The translations under genes were made by a program, and so were the position numbers. A stretch of 50,767 bases of DNA from the NCBI GenBank assembly GCA_004367505.1, contig SFCB01000060.1, positions 1-50,767 of the forward strand. Reading direction: 5' to 3'. This stretch comes from Chloroflexi bacterium OHK40 (lineage in GTDB: Bacteria > Chloroflexota > Chloroflexia > Chloroflexales > Chloroflexaceae). Of this stretch, positions 41,277 through 49,658 are shown one piece after another. Position 1 is the first letter of the stretch; each line of letters opens with the position of its first letter. The notes below the pieces were generated by a model. The model was not told where the DNA came from. It saw nothing but the letters and a program-made list of their open reading frames with translations, and made no database searches.

Positions 41277-42771
41277 TGTATGGCTTTCTTACATCGGCAC
41301 CTGATGATGTTGCTACATCGTGCCCCTTTCTGTCAGCGAAGTGTCAACCGTTTCCAATGGCAGTCGAAGCTGTTGCCCAATCGGCCGCCCAGCTACGGCT
41401 TGACCGCGGGCTGCCTGCGTCATCACGTCGAGATAGGCTGAGAGCGGCATGGGGTCGCCGAGTAACCCGCGAATTGGCAGCTGCTTGATCGCTTCTTCCC
41501 GATACTCCACACTGAACGCACGGCTCGGCGCATCGACGCATAGGCTTACGTATCTCCCCGCCCAATGGCGGTCGATGTAATACAACCGGTTATCGACCGT
41601 GACCGTGCCGTTCGTGCGCACTTTGCGCACATAGCGTTCGCCGTGGAGGACGTCCAACCAGCGATCCGGGTCCACCGTTGCTGGCAAAGCCGGGAGGACA
41701 GGCAGCTCCGGAAAGGCGACCGCCGGCGGTTGGTTGCCACAGCTGAGCGCCTGGTTGGGCCGCTCCTGGTTGTAATGCTGCCGGAAGGTCGCGGTCACCG
41801 TGTGTGCGCTGGCGAGGTCGCTGGGCCGCTGCACGCGCAGACACTCCTGCTCAAACGTCCGATGATAGCGCTCAACGAACGCATTCTTGTCTGGGCGCTG
41901 CGGCGGGCAGATCGTGACCTGGATGCCGAGGCAGTGCAGAACCCGCAGCAACGGTGCGGGAAAGTCGGCCTGATGGCCTCCGCCGACAAAGCGGGGGTCG
42001 CGATCCACGGTGATCTGAGCAGGCAGGCCATTAGTCCGCAGGGTCTGCACCACCGCCGTCAGCGTAGTTTCGGCCGTAAAGTCGGGACGCACCTGGGCAT
42101 CAACAAGCAGGGACGTGCCAACATCGACGATATCCAAGACTTCCACCACGTGCTGCTGCTTGCCGTCCGGGTCAGCAGGCACCGTCGAGACATCCTTGAA
42201 GTCGAGTTGCCAGGAGCTCATGGGTGCCGGTCGTTCCACGGGGTGGTGGACACGCTGGCCGCGCGGTGGAATGCGTCCGGCCGCCTGAAGGATCAGCCAG
42301 ATGGTGCGCGAGGAGTGGGGGAGGCGGAGGCCACTCGCCTGGAGGAGCGGGTCACGGGCGAGGTAGTAGAGGATGGCTTTGGGCCCTGGGACGCGCTGGA
42401 GATGCTCCGGTGGGGCATCACGGATGGCCAGTACCTGGTCGATGACCTGCGGGTCAAGTTTGGGCGGGGGATGCAGACGTGCCCGTGAGCGGCTGTGCAG
42501 GGCCTGGTCCTCCTCTGGTGCGGCGCGAATACGTTTGCGCCACTTCTTCACCCAACTCTCGGAGCGCTTGAGTGCGGCGGCAAGGTCGGCCGTGGTCCAG
42601 GTTGGCTGCGTGCGCAACAGGATGCGGAGTTGTGTCCGATCTGCGAACCACTCGGCGTCGGTGCCCATAGGTCCACCTCCTGTCCTCGTGACGAAAACCG
42701 TTGACACTGTTCCGTCAGAAACCGACACGATGATACTACCCGATCGGGTGCCGATGTAAGAAAGCCATACA
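41277..42771 (-). mobile_element. Complete insertion sequence, IS481/IS3-like (1,495 bp)
   Basis: Both ends carry the same 25-bp perfect terminal inverted repeat, beginning TGTATGGCTTTC and continuing TTACATCGGCACC. The termini are TG...CA. A 5-bp direct repeat CGATC flanks it (41272-41276 and 42772-42776), the expected target duplication. Imperfect sub-terminal repeats (CATCGTG... and GTGTCAAC... blocks) lie inside each end. One transposase gene fills it. It interrupts the methylase-helicase gene at about codon 1427. The intact ends and transposase suggest a recent insertion. Confidence 0.93.
41313..42668 (-). CDS. DDE transposase with integrase core (IS481-like)
   Basis: This 451-aa transposase starts with a helix-turn-helix (TTADLAAALKRSESWVKKWR), followed by an rve integrase core. 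The DDE residues are seen in SSWQLDFKDVSTVP (Asp), QITVDRDPRFVGGG (Asp) and DKNAFVERYHRTFEQECLR (Glu). A C-terminal beta domain (VRTNGTVTVDNRLYYIDRHW) follows. The ATG at 42668 has GGAGGTG upstream; an earlier frame start at 42728 lacks one. The gene is intact. IS481 is favoured by domain order, but a related IS3-superfamily group is possible. Confidence 0.9.
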   Translation of the reverse strand: MGTDAEWFADRTQLRILLRTQPTWTTADLAAALKRSESWVKKWRKRIRAAPEEDQALHSRSRARLHPPPKLDPQVIDQVLAIRDAPPEHLQRVPGPKAILYYLARDPLLQASGLRLPHSSRTIWLILQAAGRIPPRGQRVHHPVERPAPMSSWQLDFKDVSTVPADPDGKQQHVVEVLDIVDVGTSLLVDAQVRPDFTAETTLTAVVQTLRTNGLPAQITVDRDPRFVGGGHQADFPAPLLRVLHCLGIQVTICPPQRPDKNAFVERYHRTFEQECLRVQRPSDLASAHTVTATFRQHYNQERPNQALSCGNQPPAVAFPELPVLPALPATVDPDRWLDVLHGERYVRKVRTNGTVTVDNRLYYIDRHWAGRYVSLCVDAPSRAFSVEYREEAIKQLPIRGLLGDPMPLSAYLDVMTQAARGQAVAGRPIGQQLRLPLETVDTSLTERGTM

Positions 42772-44476
42772 CGATCTGCGGGTTGCCGCTGGCGATCGCC
42801 TTGATCTCGGCGGCCGACAGCACCACGTCGGACGTATCCTCGACGGTGCGAGCGGTGATCTCACCGGCCATCGCCTGCTCGATGAAGCGGGCTTTGGACT
42901 CCACGAGCTGGTAGAGGTAGGCGTCGAAGGAGCCTTCGGTAAGGTAGCTGAAGATATAGCAGGTTGGCCACTGGTTGCCCTGGCGCAGGATGCGGCCGTG
43001 GCGCTGCTCAAGGTCGCCAGGGCGCCAGGGGCAGTCCAGGTTGTGGAGCGCGATGAGCCGCTGCTGGACGTTCATCCCGACCGACATCTTGCCGGTGGAG
43101 CCGAGCAGTACACGGACGCGGCCCTCGTTCACTGCGGCGAAGAGCGCGTCGCGCTGGGCCTTGGTGGCGCAATCGTGGATGAAGGCGATCTCGTGGCGGG
43201 CAACCCCCGAGGCGACCAGGCCATCACGGATCTCGTAGTAGACGAAGTTGCTCAGCCATCGCTCCTCGGCGGTCTCGACCTCCTGCGCTCCCTCAGAGGC
43301 CTCGCCCTGCGGCTCAGCCAACGTGATGCGAGTCGGCGGCTCTTCCGCGCCCCGCCCGCTGCCCTTGGGGGTGGCCAAGTCGCAGAAGACCAGCTGCGTG
43401 CCACGGAGCGGCACGTAGGTGTGGTAGAGCTGGGCGACGTTGGCGACAAGTGCGCCGATCTTACTCCGCCGGGTTCGCGGGGCCTTCGGTACGACCAGGC
43501 GAATGTCGAGCGCGGCTTTGTGCCCGTCACCGACCACGCGCAGCATATTGTCGACGCTCGGGTCAACCCGGCCGCTCCGCACATCGTCGGCGCGGGCGAC
43601 AAGGGACTGGACGTAGCGCTTCAGGGCGGCCGAAGGCGGCACCACGACCGGGATGACCTTGCCGGTGACCAGCTCCGGCTCGGGCAGGCCCATCTGCGCC
43701 TTGGTGCGCAGGTTAAGCACCTGCCGCCACAGCGCCGACATCTCCGGCAGGTTCACGAAGGTTGCCAGCCGCGTGTTCATCCTGAAGCCGCCGCCGTCCG
43801 GCTTCATCTCAAACGCCATCTTTGGCTGGGCGTAGAGCGACACCCACTCGTCGAAGTGGTGGATGCCGACGGCCTCCAGCTGCTGCTCCTGGAGGTACAG
43901 CTGCATAACATACGCCTCACCGATCGTGTTCATAATCGGCGTCGCTGTCAGGAAGACGACCTTCTTCTGGCGCTGGAGCAGGTCCCAGGTCTTGATGCGC
44001 ATGTCGAGCGCGCGCTGGCTGTGGGCCGAGGGCAGGCCAGCGATGTTGGTCAGCCGGGTTGGGACGAACAGGTTCTTGTAGGCATGAGCCTCGTCGACGA
44101 TGAGCATGTCGAGGCCGAGCTCCTCCCAGGCGATGGTACGGGCGCTGTCGCGGGCGATGCTGTCGGCCATTGATTGCAGCCGCTCCTCCAGCCGCTTGAT
44201 CGCCCGCTCGATCTGCTTCAAGGAGCGCTTCTCGTCGCTTGATGTGGCGGTGGCCCGCTGCTCCTCGAGGTAGGCCCGCAGGCGGTCGGTCTCCTTGTCG
44301 CGAAACGCGGTCACGAGGTCGGCGCTGAGCGGCAGCATGGTGAAACTGGAGTGCGCGATGACGACCAGATCCCAGTCGCCGGTGGCGATGCGGCTCAGCA
44401 CGATACCCCGGCGCTGCCTGGCGAAGTCCTCGGGGGCCATCGCCAACACTTTGATGCCGGGGTAGAGCCGTCGGGC
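42772..44476 (-). pseudogene. Middle fragment of the methylase-helicase gene (helicase domain)
   Basis: This segment lies between the amber codon at 44477-44479 and the IS. It carries helicase motifs: DEAH-type LDMLIVDEAHAYKNL, FLTATPIMN and motif VI QRHGRILRQGNQ, which identify an SNF2-like superfamily 2 helicase. A possible restart GTG at 44449 (MLAMAPEDFARQR) would give a protein lacking the Walker A motif, and it would run into the IS, ending at 42548. Codons before and after the amber are in one frame and conserved in character (QWAN-stop-ARRLYPGIKV). As it stands, no complete helicase can be made from this piece. Confidence 0.85.
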
Positions 44477-47056
44477 CTAGTTGGCCCACTGGCCCACGAG
44501 ATTGTTCGGCACGACGGCGAGCGCTTTGGTGCAGAGGCCGAGGCGGCGGGCCTCGACCGCGGCCGCGATCGCGGTAAAGGTCTTGCCGCCGCCGACGGCG
44601 AAGCCGAGCAGCGTGCTGGGTCGCTGGAGAATCTGCCAGACCGCGCCCTTCTGGTAGTCGGCCAGATCACCACCGCGTAGGAGCGAGGCATTGATGCCAG
44701 GGAAGGAGAGGTGGCTCCCGTCGTACACCCGCATGCGGTGGCTGTTAAAGCGCTCGTTATACAGCCGGCAGAGCTCGTCGGCGCGGGCGGGGTCGTCCCA
44801 GATCCAGCGCTGGAAGGCCTGATTGATCTCCTGCTGCTTCTCCTGCGCAGCGACCGTCTCGGCCGGGTTGAGCACGCGCCGCTCCTGGTCGCCGACGGTG
44901 ATCAGGTCGAACACCGTGACCGGCACTCCGCGTAGGGAGGCTTGGAGGATGTCGATCGCATCCGCCCGCTTCGTGCCCCAGCGGGTGGTCGCTTCGACGG
45001 CGAACGCGCCCTGCTTGCCGGGGTCGGTGAGTGCCCATTCGCCCAGCGACATGCGGTACGCCGCCTCGCCGACCCAGGCAGGGAGCAGGCTTTTGATGAA
45101 GGCGGTGACGATCGGGCCAGGGAGCCAGAAGGCGTTCAGGTTGACGATGATGTCACGCGGGCCGAGCGGTTCGGGCTGGACGGCTTGGAGCGACGCGACG
45201 TTCCGCTCAAACGCCGGGTCGCGCTCGGCCCAGGCGCGGGCGTCACGGAGCTTGGCGACGACGTCACCGCTGAGGTAGATGTCGGCGAGCTCGTAGTTGT
45301 TCGTGCCGGGGAGGCGGTAGACCCGCTCGCCCAGCGCCTCAACCACCGCCTCAGACGACTGCCCAGCCAACGTGGCGATGTAGCCGATGTCGAGGCCACC
45401 GCGCTCGTCGAGGCAGCGCAGCAGCGCCTCGGTCGGATTCAGCGTGCCGGGGAGAGACTGCTGGTGGGGGCGCAGGGTGCGCTCACGGAAGATGCGCTCG
45501 CGGTCGGCGAGCCAGCGCCCGCTCGGCGTGCGGCGCGGGTTGCGCTCCAGGGCGAGCAGGAACTGCAGCTCGGGCAGGTCGCCAAAGAGCCGCTGGTTGC
45601 GCGGGTTATGGATGACGCCGTATTGCCAGACGAAGCCTTGGTAGACCCGATTGAGCTCGGCTCGGGCCGTGTCCACATCGGGCTCGTCGTTCAACTCGGC
45701 GCGGATGAGCGCCTTGGCGGCGTTGTAGATGCTCACCAGGCCCGCAGCGCGTTCCTGGGCGACACCGCCAAGCGCGGGGATGGCGATCTGCGCGGCCCGG
45801 CGCTCGTGGAGGGGCGACGGCGCGGCTGTTACAGGAGCCACCGCGATCTCGTCCGGCGTGAAGGGGACGATCACGCCTGAGGGCAGCAGCGTGGCGAGGC
45901 GCGCCTGAAGTGTTGTGGCCAGGTCGCCGGCGGGCGGCTGCACCTGAAGCCACAGGCTGTTGTCACTGGTGACGACGACCGGCTGACCGATCACGCGCTC
46001 AGGCTGATCGAGCCAGCATTGGTTGACGGCCAGGCGGGCCGCGGCGAGCTCCTCGGGGTCCTTGATCTCGCGGGTGTAACGCGAGCCGACGGTCATCGAG
46101 CGGTGGTTGGCGGAACGCGGGTAGTCTGCCTCGGCGATCGTGAGCCAGCCAGGCTGTTCGGCCTCGGGCCGCGATTTCTTCTGAAGGATGAGCAGGTCGG
46201 TGGCGCTCTCCGAGCCGCTGATGCGGCGGAACACCCCGTTGGGCAAGCGGAAGGCACCCAGGAGCGTGGCCTGCTCGGCCAGGAAGGAACGCACGGCGCG
46301 GGTCTGCTTGTCGAGCGTGCCCCAGCTGGTAAGGAAGACGACCAGGCCGCCGGGGCGCACCAGGCGCAGGGCCTTGGCGATGAAGTAGTCATGAATTTGC
46401 CCCCGAAGGGCTGCGGGGACGTGGGGATCGTGGACACTCATCTCGCCAAACGGGACGTTGGAGATCGCCAGGTCGAAGCCGTTGGAGGGCAGGTCGACGC
46501 GCTCGAAGCCCACGCCGCCGTGCAGCGTGATGTCGGGATGGATGTGGCCGAGGATGCGTGCGGTGACCGGGTCGAGCTCGACGGCGGTGATCTCGGCCCG
46601 TGCCCGCAGCTCGGGCGGCATCGCGGAGATGAAGTGGCCGACGCCGGCGGCCGGCTCGATGATGCACGGGCGCTCCAGGCTGCCGAGGCCGAGCTGCTCG
46701 ACGGCCTGCCAGATCGCGGCGACGATATCGAGCGGCGTGTAGAAGGCGGTCAGCGCGGCGACACGGAGGTGCCGGGCGTCCTCGGAGGAAAGGAATGCGG
46801 CGTAGCTGTCGTGGAGCAGGTAGCGGCCAGCGGCGTGATCGAAGCGGAAGAGCCGGTTCAGCAGGGCCAACTCGCCAAACGCGCTGTAGTGCGCCAGGAT
46901 CAGCCGCTCCCCGTCGGTCGCGGGGCGGCCCTCGGCCTCCAGCTGGTGGACGAGCGTGAGCGCGGCAAGATTCTTCTGGAAGCGATCACCAGGCCCGGTG
47001 AAGCACAGGGCCTCGGGCGTGAGGTGGAAGGCCGACGGGCAGGACAGTATCGCCAC
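44477..47056 (-). pseudogene. 5' part of a giant N6-adenine methylase / SNF2-like helicase gene, ended by an amber codon
   Basis: The GTG start at 47056 follows GAGGAG. The open part encodes 859 aa. An N-terminal methyltransferase-like domain has AVELDPVTARILGHIHP and motif IV-like LAISNVPFGEMSVHDPHVP near residue 200. The helicase start has GFAVGGGKTFTAIAAA (Walker A-like GGGKT, about residue 822). Then TAG at 44477-44479 replaces what is probably GAG, after VVPNNLVGQWAN. Without the IS and with the amber as sense, the gene would encode about 1,790 aa. Similar methylase-helicase giants occur on phages and integrative elements (DarB-like, anti-restriction). The truncated protein might retain methylase function. 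Confidence 0.85.
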
Positions 47057-47097
47057 AGCAGTGCTCCTCTCGGGTGAAGGAAGACTGCGGTGGCGGC

Positions 47098-47119
47098 ATC
47101 ACGCCGCGGGCGGCGTGAT
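47098..47119. other. Perfect palindrome upstream of the methylase-helicase gene
   Basis: ATCACGCCGC and GCGGCGTGAT pair fully around GG (or six loop bases). It lies 42 nt upstream of the GTG start, within the 170-nt gap before the next gene. It could be a terminator hairpin for the 129-aa gene or an operator. Confidence 0.5.
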
Positions 47120-47226
47120 ACATCCAGGGGGCGGGTACGTGTGGGGAGTCGCCGGGAGGTGATTCCGATGGGCGTCGGCTCGCGCGCTCCTGTTGCCCAG
47201 GCCGGCGCCCATTGGGAGCGCGGGTG

Positions 47227-47616
47227 CTACGCGGCGCTAACGGGGATGTAGTCGAGCTGCAGATAGGTGCACAGCTCGACCGGCAACGTGGGCACACTGA
47301 TATCGAAGCGCCGCCGTGGGCTGCTGAGCGTAAGCGTGAGTGGGCGTCGGCTGCGTAGCAGCTGAGCGATATGCGCCGCCTCATCGTCGTTGATGCACCA
47401 GGCGACGTGGAACTGCCCGAGGCTGAGGATGACGACGATGCAATTGGTGATCGGCCCGGTCACCACCCGCCAGGCAGTCCGATGGTCGGCGCGGAGCACG
47501 TCGTATTCGGGTTCCGAGACATGGACCAACACGGTGTCCGTCACCTCGTTGGGGAGCGAGACGGCCAGCAGGTCGTCGATATCAAACTCCCGTTGTTCGG
47601 CTGCGGTATACCTCAT
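47227..47616 (-). CDS. Hypothetical 129-aa element protein
   Basis: I recognise no family. The protein is soluble and mixed alpha/beta, with patches such as VTGPITNCIVVILSLGQFHVAW, an acidic helix INDDEAAHIAQLLRSRRPL and a C-terminal VELCTYLQLDYIPVSAA. It has two Cys in the second half. The ATG at 47616 follows GGAGGGG. It sits between the sigma factor gene and the methylase gene, 170 nt upstream of the latter. Its codon usage is like its neighbours, and the frame is protected by a good ribosome site. Confidence 0.65.
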   Translation of the reverse strand: MRYTAAEQREFDIDDLLAVSLPNEVTDTVLVHVSEPEYDVLRADHRTAWRVVTGPITNCIVVILSLGQFHVAWCINDDEAAHIAQLLRSRRPLTLTLSSPRRRFDISVPTLPVELCTYLQLDYIPVSAA

Positions 47617-47722
47617 CGTGCCCCTCCTCGCTCGTATGTTCGATAGCGAAGAGGATACACGAAGTCAGGTAGATTGGCAAGGGTTAGACGGGATGGAAGA
47701 AGGGGCGGAAGCAGGACTCGCG

Positions 47723-48628
47723 CTACTCGTCGAGCAGCGAGGCGCCGTAGGCCTGGATGACGGGGTCGTCGCGCAGCTTGTCCAGTGCGCCGACGATCAC
47801 CTGTCGCACGCGCTCGCGTGTGAGGCCGGCCTGCTGGCCGATCACGTCGAGCGTCAGCTTCTGCCCGGTGCCGAAGCCGAAGTGGGCGTGCACAAACTGC
47901 CGCTCGCGCTCGGTGAGCAGCCGCGCCATCGCCTCGCGGACGTCCGCCTGGAAGGCGCCTTCCAACGCGTGGCCCTCGGGGTCGAAGCGCGTGTCAGGCA
48001 GCAGCTCGCCGACCTCGCTGCTATCCGCGTCGACACCCATCCGCACGTTGAGCGAGCCGGCATCCTGGAGGTCGGCTGTTACTGAGGCCGTTTTCGCCCG
48101 TGACCAACCGAGGGCGGCGCCGAGCTCCTCCGGCGTGGGCTCGCGGCCGAGCTGCTGGGTCAGCCGCGAGGAGACCCGCCGCTTCACCGCGAGGCGCTCG
48201 TGGAGGTGGATGGGCAGCGCAATGAGCCGGCCCTCGTCCATGATGCCGCGCGTGATCGCCTGCCGCACCCACCAGGTCGCGTAGGTCGAGAGCTTGTTGG
48301 CCTTGCGCGGGTCGAACCTGTCGATGGCCTGAAGCAGGCCGATCGTGCCGAAGCCGATCAGGTCTTCGAGTGAGAGGTGCTCGCCGGCGACGTGCTGGTA
48401 GCGCCGGGCGAGGTTGACCACCAACCGCAGGTTGTGACGGGCCAGGGTGGCCCGCGCTTCCTCGCCCGCAGCGACCTGGTGAGCAGCAGCGGGCTCGTTG
48501 GCTAGGAGCGTCGCGCGAGCGGCAAACCCTGCGCGCATTGTGGCGATCAGGGCGGCCTCCACCTCGTGCGAGAGGACAGGGTGACTGGTCAGGGCGGCGA
48601 GCGGGTTGGTGAAGGGGTCAGGCGACAT
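47723..48628 (-). CDS. Element-encoded sigma-70 family RNA polymerase sigma factor
   Basis: This 301-aa protein has a sigma region 1.2-like N-terminus and region 2 (NLRLVVNLARRYQHVAGEHL, DLIGFGTIGLLQAIDRFDPR, STYATWWVRQAITRGI). Region 3 includes LPIHLHERLAVKRRVSSRLT, and region 4 includes LTLDVIGQQAGLTRERVRQV. It is close to group 2/SigA-type factors rather than ECF. The ATG at 48628 has GGAGG upstream and overlaps the nuclease-like gene by 11 bases. Carriage of a private sigma factor suggests the element reads its own promoters with host polymerase, possibly the operon running to lower coordinates. Confidence 0.92.
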   Translation of the reverse strand: MSPDPFTNPLAALTSHPVLSHEVEAALIATMRAGFAARATLLANEPAAAHQVAAGEEARATLARHNLRLVVNLARRYQHVAGEHLSLEDLIGFGTIGLLQAIDRFDPRKANKLSTYATWWVRQAITRGIMDEGRLIALPIHLHERLAVKRRVSSRLTQQLGREPTPEELGAALGWSRAKTASVTADLQDAGSLNVRMGVDADSSEVGELLPDTRFDPEGHALEGAFQADVREAMARLLTERERQFVHAHFGFGTGQKLTLDVIGQQAGLTRERVRQVIVGALDKLRDDPVIQAYGASLLDE

Positions 48629-49262
48629 AGCGGGCCTCCAGGAGCTGCTCGAAGAGCCGGTCGGCCTCGCTCTGGAAAACCTGCTCGTTCGTGAGGGTGA
48701 GCACGGACAATCCCTGCGCCTCGATAGTGACCAGGCGGGCGGCGTCGCGCTCAGCGGTGAGGGCGTGAATGCCGCCGACAACCTCGATCACCAGCGCGTG
48801 GGCGGGCAGCAGTAGGTCGCAGGCGTAGCTGAGCACGCGGGCCTCGATAATGGCGTCGGTGGAGGCCCATTGCCAGTCCGCAGGCGCGGCCCGGTACGCC
48901 GTCCACTCCCAGGCACCACTTAGATCAGCGTGGAGGGTGAGGCCTGCCTCGAGCGCGAGCCAGTGGAGCAGTTCCTCGGCGGGGGTAGGGTTGGCAATGC
49001 GCCAGCGTCGGCGCCGCTCGTGGGCGGCGGTGAGGATGGCCTGCATCTTCGCCGCCCCGTGCTTCTGGACGGCCCGCCGGTAGAGCGAGCGCTGGTAGGT
49101 GCAGTAGCCACTATCACCGAGGGCCGCCCGAAGCTGAGCCTGGCGCGCAACGCCGCCGGCACGGGCAAGGGCCTGCTGGTAGCGCTTATAGCCACTCTCC
49201 CCGAGCACAGCCTTGATCTGTGCCTGACGCGCGCGCCCTCCGGCGCTCTGCCGGGCGCTCAC
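48618..49262 (-). CDS. DUF559/VSR-like endonuclease-fold protein with N-terminal repeats
   Basis: This 214-aa protein has two parts. The N-terminus holds two similar 25-residue units (ARQAQIKAVLGESGYKRYQQ and ARQAQLRAALGDSGYCTYQR). The C-terminus resembles DUF559/very-short-patch-repair endonuclease folds: YACDLLLPAHALVIEVVGGI, then ERDAARLVTIEAQGLSVLTL. Those domains carry a PD-(D/E)XK site (Asp, Glu-x-Val here) and are common in mobile DNA. The start is GTG at 49262 and overlaps the preceding gene as GTGA. Its end overlaps the sigma factor gene. Its position suggests a joint regulatory or DNA-processing role. Catalysis is not shown. Confidence 0.75.
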   Translation of the reverse strand: MSARQSAGGRARQAQIKAVLGESGYKRYQQALARAGGVARQAQLRAALGDSGYCTYQRSLYRRAVQKHGAAKMQAILTAAHERRRRWRIANPTPAEELLHWLALEAGLTLHADLSGAWEWTAYRAAPADWQWASTDAIIEARVLSYACDLLLPAHALVIEVVGGIHALTAERDAARLVTIEAQGLSVLTLTNEQVFQSEADRLFEQLLEARYVA

Positions 49263-49507
49263 GACGCCATCTCGTCGGCGAGGCGGCCGACGGCCTGGAG
49301 GAAGCGGCGAACGTCGTCACGGTTGCGCAGGCGAAAGCGCTCCCCGTTGAGCGCGGTCACGCGTATGACGACGACCTGGTCGAGTTCGGCGGTATCGTTG
49401 CTGTCAGCGTCGAGGAGGACGTAGCTGCAAAGGTGAAGGGGGAAGCCGCCGGCACGGCTATGGAACAGGGCAGTGCCAGTCAGCGGCGCGTCGAGCGTCG
49501 TGTGCAT
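49259..49507 (-). CDS. Small hypothetical protein, first gene of the sigma-factor operon
   Basis: This 82-aa protein has no recognisable domain. It starts MHTTLDAPLTGTALFHSRAGG and has a central acidic stretch (DADSNDTAELDQVVVIRVTAL) and an Arg-rich helical end (FRLRNRDDVRRFLQAVGRL). The ATG at 49507 follows AGGGG; an in-frame ATG at 49531 lacks a site. Its stop overlaps the nuclease-like gene's GTG start by four bases. Upstream lie the terminators of the neighbouring secreted-protein gene, so this is probably the promoter-proximal gene of the operon. Confidence 0.6.
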   Translation of the reverse strand: MHTTLDAPLTGTALFHSRAGGFPLHLCSYVLLDADSNDTAELDQVVVIRVTALNGERFRLRNRDDVRRFLQAVGRLADEMAS

Positions 49508-49544
49508 GCAGATCCCCTTCGTTGAAGGCAAGTATCTGCACGCG

Positions 49545-49568
49545 AAAAAACCACCGTCCCGCGGTGGT
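49545..49568 (-). terminator. Rho-independent terminator
   Basis: On the minus strand ACCACCG-cggga-CGGTGGT is followed by TTTTTT. It lies about 90 nt after the stop of the secreted LGFP/lamin-tail gene and separates it from the element's sigma operon. Confidence 0.85.
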
Positions 49569-49590
49569 ACTGTCCGACGAGAATCACAAT

Positions 49591-49621
49591 GCCGACCTCC
49601 TCTATCCCAGAGGAGGCCGGC
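49591..49621 (-). terminator. Second hairpin after the secreted-protein gene
   Basis: CCTCCTCT-atccc-AGAGGAGG, extended by GCCG/CGGC beyond one mismatch, forms a stem of about 12 bp. It lies 38 nt after the stop at 49659, just before the T-tract terminator. Confidence 0.65.
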
Positions 49622-49658
49622 TCAGGTCAGGGGGTGGGATTGTGGATCTGCCGGAGGC

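Larger units (their letters stand above)
34462..49507. mobile_element. Putative integrated element (approximate limits)
   Basis: Apart from the IS transposase, all genes here lie on the minus strand and fit accessory DNA. They include a tyrosine integrase at one end, excisionase-like HTH, RadC, an Rpn-family nuclease, an ICE/phage-type methylase-helicase, a private sigma factor, a VSR-like nuclease and several orphans. The genes on both sides are chromosomal in type. I could not find attachment-site repeats; the tRNA-Gly at 29073 is 5.4 kb from the integrase and its 3' end is not duplicated in the window. The limits are therefore only gene boundaries. No conjugation or capsid genes are visible. 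Confidence 0.55.

Noticed and set aside
47600-47650. LexA-like site upstream of the 129-aa gene
   Set aside because: The minus strand has CGAACATACGAGCG, in which only one half matches the LexA consensus. It is too weak to call.
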